64,000 nt of DNA from Cyanobium sp. Cruz CV13-4-11 (GTDB taxonomy: Bacteria > Cyanobacteriota > Cyanobacteriia > PCC-6307 > Cyanobiaceae). Where the stretch lies: assembly GCF_024346055.1 (NCBI RefSeq), contig NZ_JAGQCH010000001.1:124001-188000 (forward strand), in the 5' to 3' direction. Positions 35,494 through 44,650 of the stretch are shown here, one piece after another (position 1 is the stretch's first letter; each line of letters starts with the position of its first letter). The translations under genes and the position numbers were made by a program. The notes beneath the pieces are model-generated. The model saw nothing but the letters and a program-made list of their open reading frames with translations, ran no database searches and had not been told where the DNA came from.

Positions 35494-36162
35494 TTGCCCT
35501 TGCGTCGCCCTTTCCCGTCACCACCGAAGCCGCACCAAAACGGCCCGCTTGCCCTTGTGCTGCTGATGCTCCTGCCGATGGTGCAACGGCCGGTCGCACC
35601 GCTGCCCCCAGCGGCCCCTGTGGTGGCCATGCCCACAGCCCAGCCGGCGGTGGCGGTGACCGGACGGCGACCGGGTGGCGGCCCCTACGGCATCACCCCC
35701 GAACGGCGGGCCCTGCTCAACACGATCCGCTTCGCCGAAGGCACCTGGATCGGTGGCAGTCAGGAGGGTTACCAGGTGCTCTACGGCGGTGATCGCTTCG
35801 ACGATCTCAGCCGCCATCCGGACATCGTTGTGCGGCGCCGTTACGCCAGCGCCGCCGCCGGGGCCTATCAGTTCCTCCCCACCACCTGGGACCAGGCCGC
35901 CTCGGAGCTCCAGCTCCGGGATTTCCGTCCCGCAAGCCAGGATCAGGCCGCGCTGCACCTGGTGCACGAGCGGGGGGCGCTGCAGCGCTTCGATCGCCAC
36001 GGTCTCACGGCTGAGGTGCTGGCGCGGCTGGCGCCGGAGTGGGCCTCCCTGCCGACGCTTGATGGTGGCAGCCACTACGGCCAGCCGGTGAAGGACCGCA
36101 GCGAGCTGCAGCGCTTCTACCAGCGGGAACTGGAGCGGCTGCGCCGGCTCGCCAGCGCCTGA
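35494..36162 (+). CDS. GH104-type muramidase (phage-endolysin-like lysozyme fold)
   Basis: A protein of up to 222 residues with a lysozyme-like domain. The motif AEGTWIGGSQEGYQVLYGGD with the catalytic Glu, followed by DLSRHPDIVV and AGAYQFLPTTWDQAASEL, matches the lambda-endolysin/GH104 group found in many cyanobacteria. A short hydrophobic segment near 19-31 (PLALVLLMLLPMV) suggests export or anchoring. The start is uncertain: TTG 35494 gives basic residues before the hydrophobic segment, while GTG 35557 and ATG 35566 are alternatives. Likely role is peptidoglycan remodelling. It converges with the TM2 gene 6 bp away. Confidence 0.8.
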   Translation: MPLRRPFPSPPKPHQNGPLALVLLMLLPMVQRPVAPLPPAAPVVAMPTAQPAVAVTGRRPGGGPYGITPERRALLNTIRFAEGTWIGGSQEGYQVLYGGDRFDDLSRHPDIVVRRRYASAAAGAYQFLPTTWDQAASELQLRDFRPASQDQAALHLVHERGALQRFDRHGLTAEVLARLAPEWASLPTLDGGSHYGQPVKDRSELQRFYQRELERLRRLASA

Positions 36163-36168
36163 GCGGGC

Positions 36169-36702
36169 TCAGGGTTCCCGATAGACCACCCGTCCCCGTT
36201 CGTCATTGCCCACATCGAGCAGGTCGCTGATCAACAGCTTCTCGATCTCGGCACTGACCACGCTGCTGTTGGCCTGGGCGGGCAGGTGGAGTTCCAGCAG
36301 AGCATCGTTGAGGGTGAAGCCGGCCTTGCCGGCCCGTCGGGCCAGTTGCAGCAACTGCCGTTCGATCGGTGGATAGGTCGCCGTTTCGCTCCCGGCCAGG
36401 GCCTCCTCCAGCAGCAGGGACTGGTTGGCCTGCCGCACCATGTCGGGCACCAGCACCAGATCCAGCAGCTGGCCGATGCCGCAGAGCCCCAAGGTGAGCA
36501 GCCAGAGGGTGCCGCTCAGGGGTTTGCGGTTGTAGAAGCGCTGCAGGCCGCACAGTCCCACCAGGCCTGTGCACCAGAACAGGTAGCTGAGGGCAACACT
36601 GCGCCGCTCGGCGGCGCGGTTGAGCACCAACCCTGCGGGGCGGCTGGGCGCTGGCCGCTGGTCTGGGCTCTGGATGGGTCCTGGCGTGGGTCGGGCAGCC
36701 AT
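36169..36702 (-). CDS. TM2-domain membrane protein
   Basis: A 177-residue protein. After a Pro-rich N-terminus, residues about 35-85 form the TM2 domain: two helices around a short turn (SYLFWCTGLVGLCGLQRFYN, then KPLSGTLWLLTLGLCGIGQL and DLVLVPDMV). The C-terminal 75 residues are soluble with a winged-helix look (ALLELHLPAQANSSVVSAEI, ISDLLDVGNDERGRVVYRE). TM2 proteins have no settled function. ATG 36700-36702 is used. A 120-bp spacer separates it from divergent thrS. Confidence 0.82.
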   Translation of the reverse strand: MAARPTPGPIQSPDQRPAPSRPAGLVLNRAAERRSVALSYLFWCTGLVGLCGLQRFYNRKPLSGTLWLLTLGLCGIGQLLDLVLVPDMVRQANQSLLLEEALAGSETATYPPIERQLLQLARRAGKAGFTLNDALLELHLPAQANSSVVSAEIEKLLISDLLDVGNDERGRVVYREP

Positions 36703-36822
36703 CAGGGTGCTCAGCACATCCAACTTAGGGCCGCTGCCGGGCGTCACCGGCCCCTGCCGGTGGCGTGCGGGAGGGGGGGCCACCGGTGGGCCTCGATACC
36801 ATGCCTTCAACAGGTGCCCTTT

Positions 36823-38658
36823 ATGACGTCCGCGCCCCCTTCACCGGTGCCACCGGCCTCCAGCCTCGCCGCCGCCAGTGCTGCCGCCGCCATCGTGTTG
36901 CCGAAAACCAGCGAAAGCCCCCAGCTGCTGCGGATCCGCCACTCGATGAGCCATGTGCTGGCCATGGCGGTGCAGAAGCTCTTCCCCCGGGCCCAGGTGA
37001 CGATCGGTCCCTGGACCGAGAGCGGTTTCTATTACGACTTCGACAACCCGGATCCCTTCACCGAGGCCGACCTGAAGGCGATCCAGAAGGAGATGGGCAA
37101 GATCATCGCCCGCAAGCTGCCCCTGGAACGCATCGAGGTGAGCAGGGAGGAGGCGGAGCGCCGCATCCGGGCCCAGAACGAGCCCTACAAGCTGGAGATC
37201 CTGGCGGGGCTCAACGAGCCGATCACCCTCTACACCCTGGGAGATCAGTGGTGGGACCTCTGCGCCGGTCCCCACGTGGCCAACACCGGCGAGCTCCACC
37301 CCAAGGCCTTCGCCCTCGAGAGCGTGGCCGGGGCCTACTGGCGCGGCGACGAGAACCGCGCCCAGCTGCAGCGCATCTACGGCACCGCCTGGGAAACGCC
37401 GGAGCAGCTGGCGGAGCACAGGCGGCGCAAGGAAGAAGCCCTGCGCCGCGACCACCGGCGCCTCGGCACCGACCTCGAGCTTTTCGCGATCGAAGAGGAG
37501 GCGGGAGCCGGCCTGGTGTTCTGGCACCCCCGCGGCGCCCGCATGCGCCTGCTGATCGAGGACTTCTGGCGCCAAGCCCACTTCGAGGACGGCTACGAGC
37601 TGCTGTACACCCCCCACGTGGCTGACCTCAGCCTCTGGAAGACCTCGGGCCACCTCGACTTCTACAGCGAGAGCATGTTCGGCCCGATGGCGGTGGACGA
37701 GCGGCAATACCAGCTCAAGCCGATGAACTGCCCCTTCCATGTGCTCACCTATGCCAGCCGGTTGCGCTCCTACCGGGAGCTGCCGATCCGCTGGGCCGAG
37801 CTCGGCACCGTGTACCGCTACGAACGGCCCGGGGTGATGCACGGGTTGATGCGGGTGCGCGGCTTCACCCAGGACGACGCCCACGTGTTCTGCCTGCCGG
37901 AGCAGATCTCCGATGAAATCCTGCGGGTGCTGAACCTCACCGAGCGCATCCTCTCCACCTTCGACTTCCGCAGCTACGAGATCCATCTCTCCACCCGACC
38001 GGAGAAGTCGATCGGCGAGGACGCCGTGTGGGAACTGGCCACCGCCGGCCTGGTGGAGGCCTTGGAGCGCAAGGGCTGGGCCTACAAGGTGGACGAGGGG
38101 GGCGGGGCCTTCTACGGCCCGAAGATCGACCTCAAGATCGAGGATGCCATCGGCCGGATGTGGCAGTGCTCCACCATCCAGCTCGACTTCAACCTGCCGG
38201 AACGCTTCGATCTGCACTACGTGGCGGCCGATGGCAGCCGCTGCCGGCCGATCATGATTCACCGCGCCATCTTCGGCTCCCTGGAGCGCTTCTTCGGCGT
38301 GATGGTGGAGAATTACGCCGGCGACTTCCCCTTCTGGCTCGCCCCCGAGCAGGTGCGGCTGCTGCCCGTCACCGATGAGGCCCTCCCCTGGGCCGACGAG
38401 CTCAAGGGCCTGCTGGCGGCCGCCGGCATCCGCGCCGGCATCGACCACAGCGGCGACCGGCTCGGCAAGCTGATCCGCAACGGCGAGCAGATGAAGATTC
38501 CCCTGTTGGGGGTGATCGGTGCCCGGGAGGCCGAAACCCGCAGCGTCAGCCTGCGCAGTCGCCGCCAGGGGGATCTGGGCAGCGTCGAGGCGCAGGCTCT
38601 GGTGTCCGCCGCCTCGGCAGCCAATGCCGGCCGGCTGGCCACCTTGGACTTGGCATGA
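36823..38658 (+). CDS. thrS: Threonine--tRNA ligase without the TGS domain
   Basis: A 611-residue class II synthetase. Residues 1-40 are Ala/Pro-rich, and the usual N-terminal TGS domain is absent. The editing domain starts at RIRHSMSHVLAMAVQKLFP (HxxxH) and includes DLCAGPHVANTGELHP. The catalytic core has LYTPHVADLSLWKTSGHLDF, MNCPFHVLTYASRLRSYREL, GTVYRYERPGVMHGLMRVRG and the C-terminal HRAIFGSLERFFGVMVEN. The anticodon-binding domain follows. ATG 36823 is chosen because longer frames overlap the TM2 gene. The stop overlaps glk (ATGA). Confidence 0.95.
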   Translation: MTSAPPSPVPPASSLAAASAAAAIVLPKTSESPQLLRIRHSMSHVLAMAVQKLFPRAQVTIGPWTESGFYYDFDNPDPFTEADLKAIQKEMGKIIARKLPLERIEVSREEAERRIRAQNEPYKLEILAGLNEPITLYTLGDQWWDLCAGPHVANTGELHPKAFALESVAGAYWRGDENRAQLQRIYGTAWETPEQLAEHRRRKEEALRRDHRRLGTDLELFAIEEEAGAGLVFWHPRGARMRLLIEDFWRQAHFEDGYELLYTPHVADLSLWKTSGHLDFYSESMFGPMAVDERQYQLKPMNCPFHVLTYASRLRSYRELPIRWAELGTVYRYERPGVMHGLMRVRGFTQDDAHVFCLPEQISDEILRVLNLTERILSTFDFRSYEIHLSTRPEKSIGEDAVWELATAGLVEALERKGWAYKVDEGGGAFYGPKIDLKIEDAIGRMWQCSTIQLDFNLPERFDLHYVAADGSRCRPIMIHRAIFGSLERFFGVMVENYAGDFPFWLAPEQVRLLPVTDEALPWADELKGLLAAAGIRAGIDHSGDRLGKLIRNGEQMKIPLLGVIGAREAETRSVSLRSRRQGDLGSVEAQALVSAASAANAGRLATLDLA

Positions 38659-39686
38659 CCCTGCTGCTGGCGGGCGACATCGGTGGCACCAAGACCCTGC
38701 TGAGCCTCTGGCGCTCCAGCAGCGACGGGCTCGAGCGGCTGTTGGAGGAGCGCTTCGTCTCGGCGGCCTGGGACGACCTGGCTCCGATGGTGCGCCACTT
38801 CCTGGCCACCGCCGGTGTGGCTGGCGGAACGCCCCCCGCCGCCGCCTGTTTCGCCGTGGCCGGACCGGTGGAGGGGGGACGGGCCCAGCTCACCAACCTG
38901 CCGTGGCGCCTCGACACGGACGGCCTGGCTCGCAGCTGCGGTCTGTCGAATCTGGAGCTGGTCAACGACTTCGCCGTGCTCATCTACGGCCTTCCCCATC
39001 TCGAGGCCGCCCAGGTGGCGTCCGTCCGGGAGGGTCGCCGCGACCCTCAGGCGCCGTTGCTGGTGCTGGGGGCCGGCACTGGGCTGGGGGTGGCCATGGG
39101 CCTGCCCACCGGCGCTGGTCTGCGGGCCATCCCCAGCGAAGCGGCCCATGGGGAGTTCGCCCCCCGCTGCCAGCAGGAGTGGGACCTGAAGCAGTGGCTC
39201 AAAGACGATCTGGGCCTCGAACGGGTCTCGATCGAGCGGGTGGTCAGCGGTACGGGCCTGGGCCATGTGGCCCGCTGGTTGCTCAGCTGCCGCCACCCCG
39301 ATGGCGACCATCCCCTCAGCCCCAGTGCCCGGCTCTGGAGCGAGGCCGGCGATGGGCCCGCACGCGCCGACCTGCCCGCCGAGGTGGCCATGGCCGCCAC
39401 CGCCGGCGAACGCCTGGCGGCCGACGCCCTTGACCTGTGGCTTGGTGCCTACGGCAGCGTCTGCGGTGATCTGGCCCTGGCCTCCCTGAGTCGGGGTGGG
39501 CTCTGGCTGGCGGGGGGCACGGCCGCCAAGCTGCTCGACAGCCTGTGCACGCCCTCCTTCCTGGAGCCCTTCCTGAACAAGGGGCGGCTGCGCTCCACCC
39601 TGGAGCCCATGCCGATCACCGCCGTGCTGGATCCGGGGGTGGGCAGCTTCAGCGCCGCCTGCCGCGCCCGCATGCTGCTGGGCTGA
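38655..39686 (+). CDS. glk: Glucokinase
   Basis: A 343-residue ROK-independent bacterial glucokinase that phosphorylates glucose with ATP. The ATP loop is LAGDIGGTKTLLSLW at residues 5-19. The sugar-binding stretch AQLTNLPWRLD precedes LELVNDFAVLIYGLP with the catalytic Asp. Then come LVLGAGTGLGVAMGLP, PSEAAHGEFAP and GLWLAGGTAAKLL. It is coupled to thrS by ATGA and lies 45 bp before thrB. Nearby glgA gives a glucose/glycogen theme, though 18 kb away. Confidence 0.93.
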   Translation: MTLLLAGDIGGTKTLLSLWRSSSDGLERLLEERFVSAAWDDLAPMVRHFLATAGVAGGTPPAAACFAVAGPVEGGRAQLTNLPWRLDTDGLARSCGLSNLELVNDFAVLIYGLPHLEAAQVASVREGRRDPQAPLLVLGAGTGLGVAMGLPTGAGLRAIPSEAAHGEFAPRCQQEWDLKQWLKDDLGLERVSIERVVSGTGLGHVARWLLSCRHPDGDHPLSPSARLWSEAGDGPARADLPAEVAMAATAGERLAADALDLWLGAYGSVCGDLALASLSRGGLWLAGGTAAKLLDSLCTPSFLEPFLNKGRLRSTLEPMPITAVLDPGVGSFSAACRARMLLG

Positions 39687-39730
39687 GGCCAGCACAGCAA
39701 AGCGTCGGCTGCAACACTGAGCCCAACGAC

Positions 39731-40714
39731 ATGTCACGTATGGTCCGGCCCCATATCGGCCAGGGGGTGGTGGTTGAGGTTCCGGCCACCACCGCCAACA
39801 TCGGCCCGGGATTCGACTGCCTCGGTGCCGCCCTGGCCCTCGGCAACCGCTTCGAGCTGCGGGTGATCGAGGGGGGCGGCGAGCGTTTCGAGCTGATCAT
39901 CGAGGGGCCGGAGGGTTCCCACCTGCGTGGCGGCCCCGACAACCTCGTCTACCGCTCCGCCCAGCGGGTCTGGCGCGAGGTGGGGCTGGAGGCGGTGGCC
40001 CTGGAGGCGCGGGTGCAGCTGGCCGTGCCCCCCGCCCGGGGTCTGGGCAGCAGCGCCACCGCCATCGTGGCGGGACTGCTCGGCGCCAATGCGCTGGTGG
40101 GGGAACCCCTCAGCCGGGAAAAGCTGCTGGAGCTGGCCATCGACATCGAAGGCCATCCCGACAACGTCGTCCCGTCCCTGCTGGGGGGCCTGTGCCTGAC
40201 GGCGCGGGCCGCCTCCCACCGCTGGCGGGTGGTCCGCTGCGAGTGGAATCCACTGGTCAAGGCGGTGGTGGCGATTCCCACGATCCGACTGAGCACCAGC
40301 GAGGCACGCCGCGCCATGCCACGCAGCATCCCGATCAGCGATGCGGTGATGAATCTGGGGGCCCTCACCCTGTTGCTGCAGGGGCTGCGCACTGGCAACG
40401 GCGACCTGATCGCCGATGGCATGCACGACCGCATCCACGAGCCCTATCGCTGGGGTCTGATCCAGGGGGGGCGGGCCGTGCGGGAGGCAGCCATGGAGGC
40501 CGGCGCCTGGGGCTGCGTGATCAGCGGCGCCGGACCCAGCCTGCTGGCCCTGGCCGCCGCCGGCTGTGCCGAGGCGGTGGGGGAGGCCATGACCCGCGCC
40601 TGGCAGGGCGAGGGGGTGAGCAGCCACAGCGCCGTGCTCGGTGTCCAGGATGGCGGCAGCACCTGGGTCCCCCTGGCCGAGGGGAGCCGCCCACAGGCTG
40701 TCGTGGGCGACTAG
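39731..40714 (+). CDS. thrB: Homoserine kinase
   Basis: A 327-residue GHMP kinase making O-phosphohomoserine for threonine synthesis. The GHMP start reads EVPATTANIGPGFDCLGAAL. The phosphate loop is PPARGLGSSATAIVAGLLGA near 96, and the C-terminal motif is WGCVISGAGPSLLALAAAG. Length is normal. ATG 39731 is used; a second ATG lies three codons later. With thrS and glk upstream in the same direction it forms a likely operon linking threonine supply and charging. Confidence 0.95.
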   Translation: MSRMVRPHIGQGVVVEVPATTANIGPGFDCLGAALALGNRFELRVIEGGGERFELIIEGPEGSHLRGGPDNLVYRSAQRVWREVGLEAVALEARVQLAVPPARGLGSSATAIVAGLLGANALVGEPLSREKLLELAIDIEGHPDNVVPSLLGGLCLTARAASHRWRVVRCEWNPLVKAVVAIPTIRLSTSEARRAMPRSIPISDAVMNLGALTLLLQGLRTGNGDLIADGMHDRIHEPYRWGLIQGGRAVREAAMEAGAWGCVISGAGPSLLALAAAGCAEAVGEAMTRAWQGEGVSSHSAVLGVQDGGSTWVPLAEGSRPQAVVGD

Positions 40715-40723
40715 AACAGCCTC

Positions 40724-40743
40724 GCTGAGTAGATCTACTCAGC
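40724..40743. promoter_or_regulatory. Perfect 20-bp palindrome between thrB and ndhD
   Basis: GCTGAGTAGATCTACTCAGC is self-complementary over all 20 bases. It starts 10 bp after the thrB stop and ends 82 bp before ndhD. As RNA it would fold into eight pairs with a GATC loop but has no following U-run, so a DNA operator is as likely as a terminator. It does not fit NtcA (GTA-N8-TAC). Confidence 0.5.
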
Positions 40744-40769
40744 TGATAAGCTCTGCCGTACGGGGACAT

Positions 40770-40782
40770 CCTCCCTTGGAGG
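40770..40782 (+). promoter_or_regulatory. ndhD leader hairpin CCTCC-CTT-GGAGG
   Basis: A compact hairpin whose 3' arm is an SD-like GGAGG, 43 bp before the ndhD ATG. It shares the core CCTCCCTTGG with the psbA leader hairpin. Confidence 0.4.
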
Positions 40783-40825
40783 CCGCCTCTCCCGCCATAC
40801 TTCCTGCCTGGAGCACCCCTTAGAG

Positions 40826-42421
40826 ATGGACGCCAGCCTGCCTCTTTCGCTCGCGTCCTCTTCGCTTCCCGCCGTGTTTCCTGAGGGTGCAGCGTTTCCC
40901 TGGCTCAGCCTGATCGTGCTGTTGCCGGCCACGGCGGCCCTGGTGATGCCGCTGCTGCCCGGAGACGGCAGCGACCCCCGCCTGCCGCGCACGTTTGCCC
41001 TGGGGGTGCTCGGGGTGGACTTCGCCCTGATTCTCTGGGTGTTCGCCCGCCATTTCGATGGCGGCCTGGCGGAACTGCAGCTGGTGGAAAGGGTCTCCTG
41101 GGTGCCGGCCCTTGGCCTGGAATGGTCCCTGGCGGCCGATGGTCTTTCGGCCCCGCTGGTGGTGCTCAGCGGCTTGGTCACCCTTCTGTCGGTGGCGGCC
41201 AGCTGGAACATCCGCCTCAAGACACGCCTCTATTTCGGCCTGCTGCTGGTGCAGGCCACGGCCCAGAGCCTGGTGTTCCTCTCCCAGGACTTCCTGCTGT
41301 TCTTCCTGGCCTGGGAACTGGAGCTGGTGCCCGTCTATCTGCTGATCGCCATCTGGGGCGGCAAGCAGCGCCAGTACGCCGCCACCAAGTTCATCCTCTA
41401 CACGGCCACGGCTTCCCTGCTGATCCTGATCAGCGGCCTGGCCCTGGCTCTCTCCGGCGACAGCTTCACCCTCAACCTCAGCGAGCTGGCGGCCCGCTCC
41501 CCCGGGGGCACCTTCGGCCTGCTCTGTTATCTGGGCTTCCTGGTGGGCTTCGGCGTGAAGCTGCCGATGTTCCCGCTGCACACCTGGCTGCCCGATGCCC
41601 ATGGCGAGGCCAATGCACCGGTCTCGATGCTGCTGGCGGGGGTGCTTCTCAAGATGGGGGGCTATGCCCTGCTGCGCTTCAACGTGCAGATGCTCCCCGA
41701 CGTGCACCTGCGGCTGGCCCCGGCCCTGATCGTTCTGGGGATCATCAACATCGTCTACGGGGCGCTGAATGCCTTCGCCCAGGACAACGTCAAGCGCCGC
41801 ATCGCCTGTAGTTCGGTCAGTCACATGGGCTTCGTGCTCCTGGGCATCGGTGCCATCGATGCCCTCGGCATCAGCGGCGCCATGCTGCAGATGATTAGCC
41901 ATGGCCTGATCGCGGCGGCGATGTTCTTCGTCACCGGCGTCTTCTACGAGCGCACCGAGACCCTCTCGATTCCCAACATGGGTGGCCTGGCCAAGGTGCT
42001 GCCGATCACCTTCGCCTTCTTCCTGGCCAGCTCCCTGGCCTCCCTGGCCCTGCCGGGGATGAGTGGCTTCATCAGCGAGATCACCGTGTTCCTCGGGGTC
42101 ACCTCCTACGAGGGCTTCACGATCGGCTTCCGCGTCATCGCCATCGTCCTGGCCGCCATCGGCCTGGTGCTCACCCCGGTCTACCTGCTCTCCCTCTGCC
42201 GCAGGGTGTTCTTCGGTCCACGGATCCCGGCTCTCGCGGTGGTGGGCGACATGAAGCCCCGTGAGCTTGTCATCGGACTCACCCTGCTGGTGCCCACCCT
42301 GGTGATCGGTTTCTGGCCGCGGGTGGCCATCGACCTCTATGAGGCCAGCACCAACAGCCTGGCGGCTGAACTGGCCAGCAGGGGTGCCGTGGCCATGGGA
42401 CGGATGGCCGCCCTGGGCTGA
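40826..42421 (+). CDS. ndhD: NDH-1 subunit D (NdhD1/D2-like)
   Basis: A 531-residue antiporter-like subunit of the thylakoid NDH-1 complex, serving respiration and cyclic electron flow. Proton-channel residues lie in [20 protein letters not shown] (Glu), [20 protein letters not shown] (Lys, His), [18 protein letters not shown] (Lys) and [12 protein letters not shown]. About 14 helices fit the family. The extended [14 protein letters not shown] and the length suggest the D1/D2 group of NDH-1L/L' rather than CO2-uptake D3/D4; this is inference. The 111-bp leader carries a 20-bp palindrome and a hairpin, so it probably has its own promoter. Confidence 0.93.
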   Translation: MDASLPLSLASSSLPAVFPEGAAFPWLSLIVLLPATAALVMPLLPGDGSDPRLPRTFALGVLGVDFALILWVFARHFDGGLAELQLVERVSWVPALGLEWSLAADGLSAPLVVLSGLVTLLSVAASWNIRLKTRLYFGLLLVQATAQSLVFLSQDFLLFFLAWELELVPVYLLIAIWGGKQRQYAATKFILYTATASLLILISGLALALSGDSFTLNLSELAARSPGGTFGLLCYLGFLVGFGVKLPMFPLHTWLPDAHGEANAPVSMLLAGVLLKMGGYALLRFNVQMLPDVHLRLAPALIVLGIINIVYGALNAFAQDNVKRRIACSSVSHMGFVLLGIGAIDALGISGAMLQMISHGLIAAAMFFVTGVFYERTETLSIPNMGGLAKVLPITFAFFLASSLASLALPGMSGFISEITVFLGVTSYEGFTIGFRVIAIVLAAIGLVLTPVYLLSLCRRVFFGPRIPALAVVGDMKPRELVIGLTLLVPTLVIGFWPRVAIDLYEASTNSLAAELASRGAVAMGRMAALG

Positions 42422-42481
42422 GCCCCACTCCGGGGCCGGGTGGGCTGAAATGGGGGCTTCCATCGAAGCGGCCGCCCGGCG

Positions 42482-44599
42482 ATGACCAGCACCCTTCAGA
42501 GTCCCCCTGCCCTGCTGGCCGGAGAGGGTCTGCCCCGCTTCGAGGCCATCACCCCCGACCAGGTGCGGGTCCACATTCCTGAGCTTCTGAATGGCCTGCA
42601 GGCCGAGTTGGAGCGGGTGGAGACCGACCTGGCGGCGGCCCCCGCCGCGTCAAGGCCCCTCAGCTGGGCCGAAGTGATGGATCCCCTGCAGCGCCTGGGC
42701 GAACGGCTGCGCTGGAGTTGGGGGGTGGTGAGCCACCTCAACGGTGTCTGCAACAGCTCCGAGCTGCGCGAGGCCCACGCCAGCCAGCAGGCGGCGGTGG
42801 TGGCTTTCGGCAACCGTGCCGGCCAGAGCCGGGTGCTGTTCGAGGCCCTGCGCACGCTCCAGAGCCAGGGGGGTCTGGATGCCACCCAGGAGAGGATCCT
42901 CACGGCGGAACTGCGGGACATGGAGCTGCGGGGCGTCGGCCTGGAGGGCGCCGCCCAGGAGGCCTTCAATGCCGCCAGCCAGGAGCTGGCGGAGCTGGCC
43001 ACCGGCTTCGGCAACCGGGTGCTGGATGCCACCAACAGCTGGACCCTGCGGTTCACCGATCCCGCCGAGGTGGAGGGGCTGCCCGAGAGCCTCAGGGAGC
43101 AGCTGGCCCAGGCCGCTCGCGACGCCGGCGATGGCCAGGCGACGGCGGCCGGGGGGCCCTGGCTGCTGGGGCTCGACATGCCCCGCTTCGGCCCGTTCCT
43201 GAAGTACAGCCGTCGCCGCGACCTGCGGGAGATCGCCTACAAGGCCCACGTGAGCCGGGCCTCGGGCGAAACCGACGGCAACTGGCCCGTGATCGAGCGG
43301 ATTCTCACCCTGCGGCGGCAGCAGGCCCACCAGCTCGGCCATGGATCCTGGGCTGAGGTGAGCCTGGCTTCGAAGATGGCCGGCTCGGTGGCCGAGGTGG
43401 AAGCCCTGCTGGAGGATCTGCGCACCGCCGCCTACCCGGTGGCCCTGCTGGAACTGGAGGCGCTGCGCGCCTGTGCGGCCCGGGAGGGAGCGGCCGAGGC
43501 GGCGGACCTCAAACCCTGGGATGTGAGCTTCTGGGCCGAGGTGCGGCGCCAGGAGGCCTTTGACCTCGACAGCGAGGCCCTGCGGCCCTGGTTCCCCCTG
43601 CCCCGGGTGCTCGATGGGCTGTTCGGACTCTGCGATCGCCTGTTTGGCGTCCGCATCCTCCCGGCCGATGGCGAGGCCCCCGTCTGGCATCAGGACGTGC
43701 GCTTCTTCCGCGTCGAGGACGCCGGCAGCGGCGAGCCCCTGGCGGCCTTCTATCTGGATCCCTACAGCCGCCCAGGCAGCAAGCGCGGTGGCGCCTGGAT
43801 GGACGAATGCCTGGTGCGCTCGGTGAACGGAACCGGCGAGGACGTGCTGCCCGTGGCCTATCTGGTGTGCAACCAGAGCGCGCCGGTGGGGGACACCCCC
43901 AGCCTGATGACCTTCGAGGAGGTGGAGACCCTGTTCCACGAGTTCGGCCATGGTCTCCAGCACATGCTCACCACCGTGGAGCGTCCCCAGGCGGCCGGCA
44001 TCAACAACGTGGAATGGGATGCGGTCGAGCTGCCCAGCCAGTTCATGGAGAACTGGTGCTACGACCACGCCACCTTGATGGGCATGGCCCGCCACTGGCA
44101 GAGCGGCGAACCGCTGCCGGAGCCTGAGTTCGCCAAACTCCGGGCCGCCCGCACCTTCATGGGCGGTGCCGCCACCCTGCGCCAGGTGCACTTCGCCCTC
44201 ACCGACCTGCGGCTCCACAGCCAGTGGACGCCGGAGTGCGGCAGGACGCCGGAACAGCTGCGCCGGGAGATCGCTGCCACCACAACGGTGCTGGAGCCGA
44301 TCGAGGAGGACGCCTTCCTCTGCTCCTTCGGCCACATCTTCGCCGGCGGCTATTCGGCCGGCTACTACTCCTACAAGTGGGCCGAGGTGCTCAGCGCCGA
44401 TGCCTTCAGCGCCTTCGAGGAGGTGGGGCTGGAGAACGAGGCGGCGATCCAGGCCACCGGCCGCCGTTTCCGCGAGACGGTGCTCAGCCTCGGCGGCAGC
44501 CGCCACCCCGGCGAGGTGTTCGAGACCTTCCGGGGCCGGGCCCCCAGCCCGGAGGCCCTGATCCGGCACTCGGGGCTGGTGGCGGCCTCGATAGCCTGA
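42482..44599 (+). CDS. M3 family metallopeptidase (oligopeptidase A-like)
   Basis: A 705-residue zinc peptidase of the thimet oligopeptidase/PrlC group, cytoplasmic, degrading short peptides such as cleaved signal peptides. The zinc site is TLFHEFGHGLQHML near residue 486, with the third-ligand Glu in the following helix region NVEWDAVELPSQFMENW. C-terminal marks are FGHIFAGGYSAGYYSYKWAE and the substrate-tyrosine loop. The N-terminal 200 residues are helical. The ATG at 42482 follows ndhD by 60 bp. Confidence 0.93.
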   Translation: MTSTLQSPPALLAGEGLPRFEAITPDQVRVHIPELLNGLQAELERVETDLAAAPAASRPLSWAEVMDPLQRLGERLRWSWGVVSHLNGVCNSSELREAHASQQAAVVAFGNRAGQSRVLFEALRTLQSQGGLDATQERILTAELRDMELRGVGLEGAAQEAFNAASQELAELATGFGNRVLDATNSWTLRFTDPAEVEGLPESLREQLAQAARDAGDGQATAAGGPWLLGLDMPRFGPFLKYSRRRDLREIAYKAHVSRASGETDGNWPVIERILTLRRQQAHQLGHGSWAEVSLASKMAGSVAEVEALLEDLRTAAYPVALLELEALRACAAREGAAEAADLKPWDVSFWAEVRRQEAFDLDSEALRPWFPLPRVLDGLFGLCDRLFGVRILPADGEAPVWHQDVRFFRVEDAGSGEPLAAFYLDPYSRPGSKRGGAWMDECLVRSVNGTGEDVLPVAYLVCNQSAPVGDTPSLMTFEEVETLFHEFGHGLQHMLTTVERPQAAGINNVEWDAVELPSQFMENWCYDHATLMGMARHWQSGEPLPEPEFAKLRAARTFMGGAATLRQVHFALTDLRLHSQWTPECGRTPEQLRREIAATTTVLEPIEEDAFLCSFGHIFAGGYSAGYYSYKWAEVLSADAFSAFEEVGLENEAAIQATGRRFRETVLSLGGSRHPGEVFETFRGRAPSPEALIRHSGLVAASIA

Positions 44600-44650
44600 T
44601 CCAGGAGTGATCCCTGTCCGGGGATTCTCCCTCCTTGTTGCCGGAGACAC

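Noticed and set aside
36286-36822. N-terminal extension of thrS by 179 codons
   Set aside because: It overlaps the TM2 gene in antisense and has no TGS-like sequence.
40724-40743. NtcA or LexA site reading of the 20-bp palindrome
   Set aside because: NtcA needs GTA-N8-TAC, but the spacing here is four; the LexA consensus is not matched.
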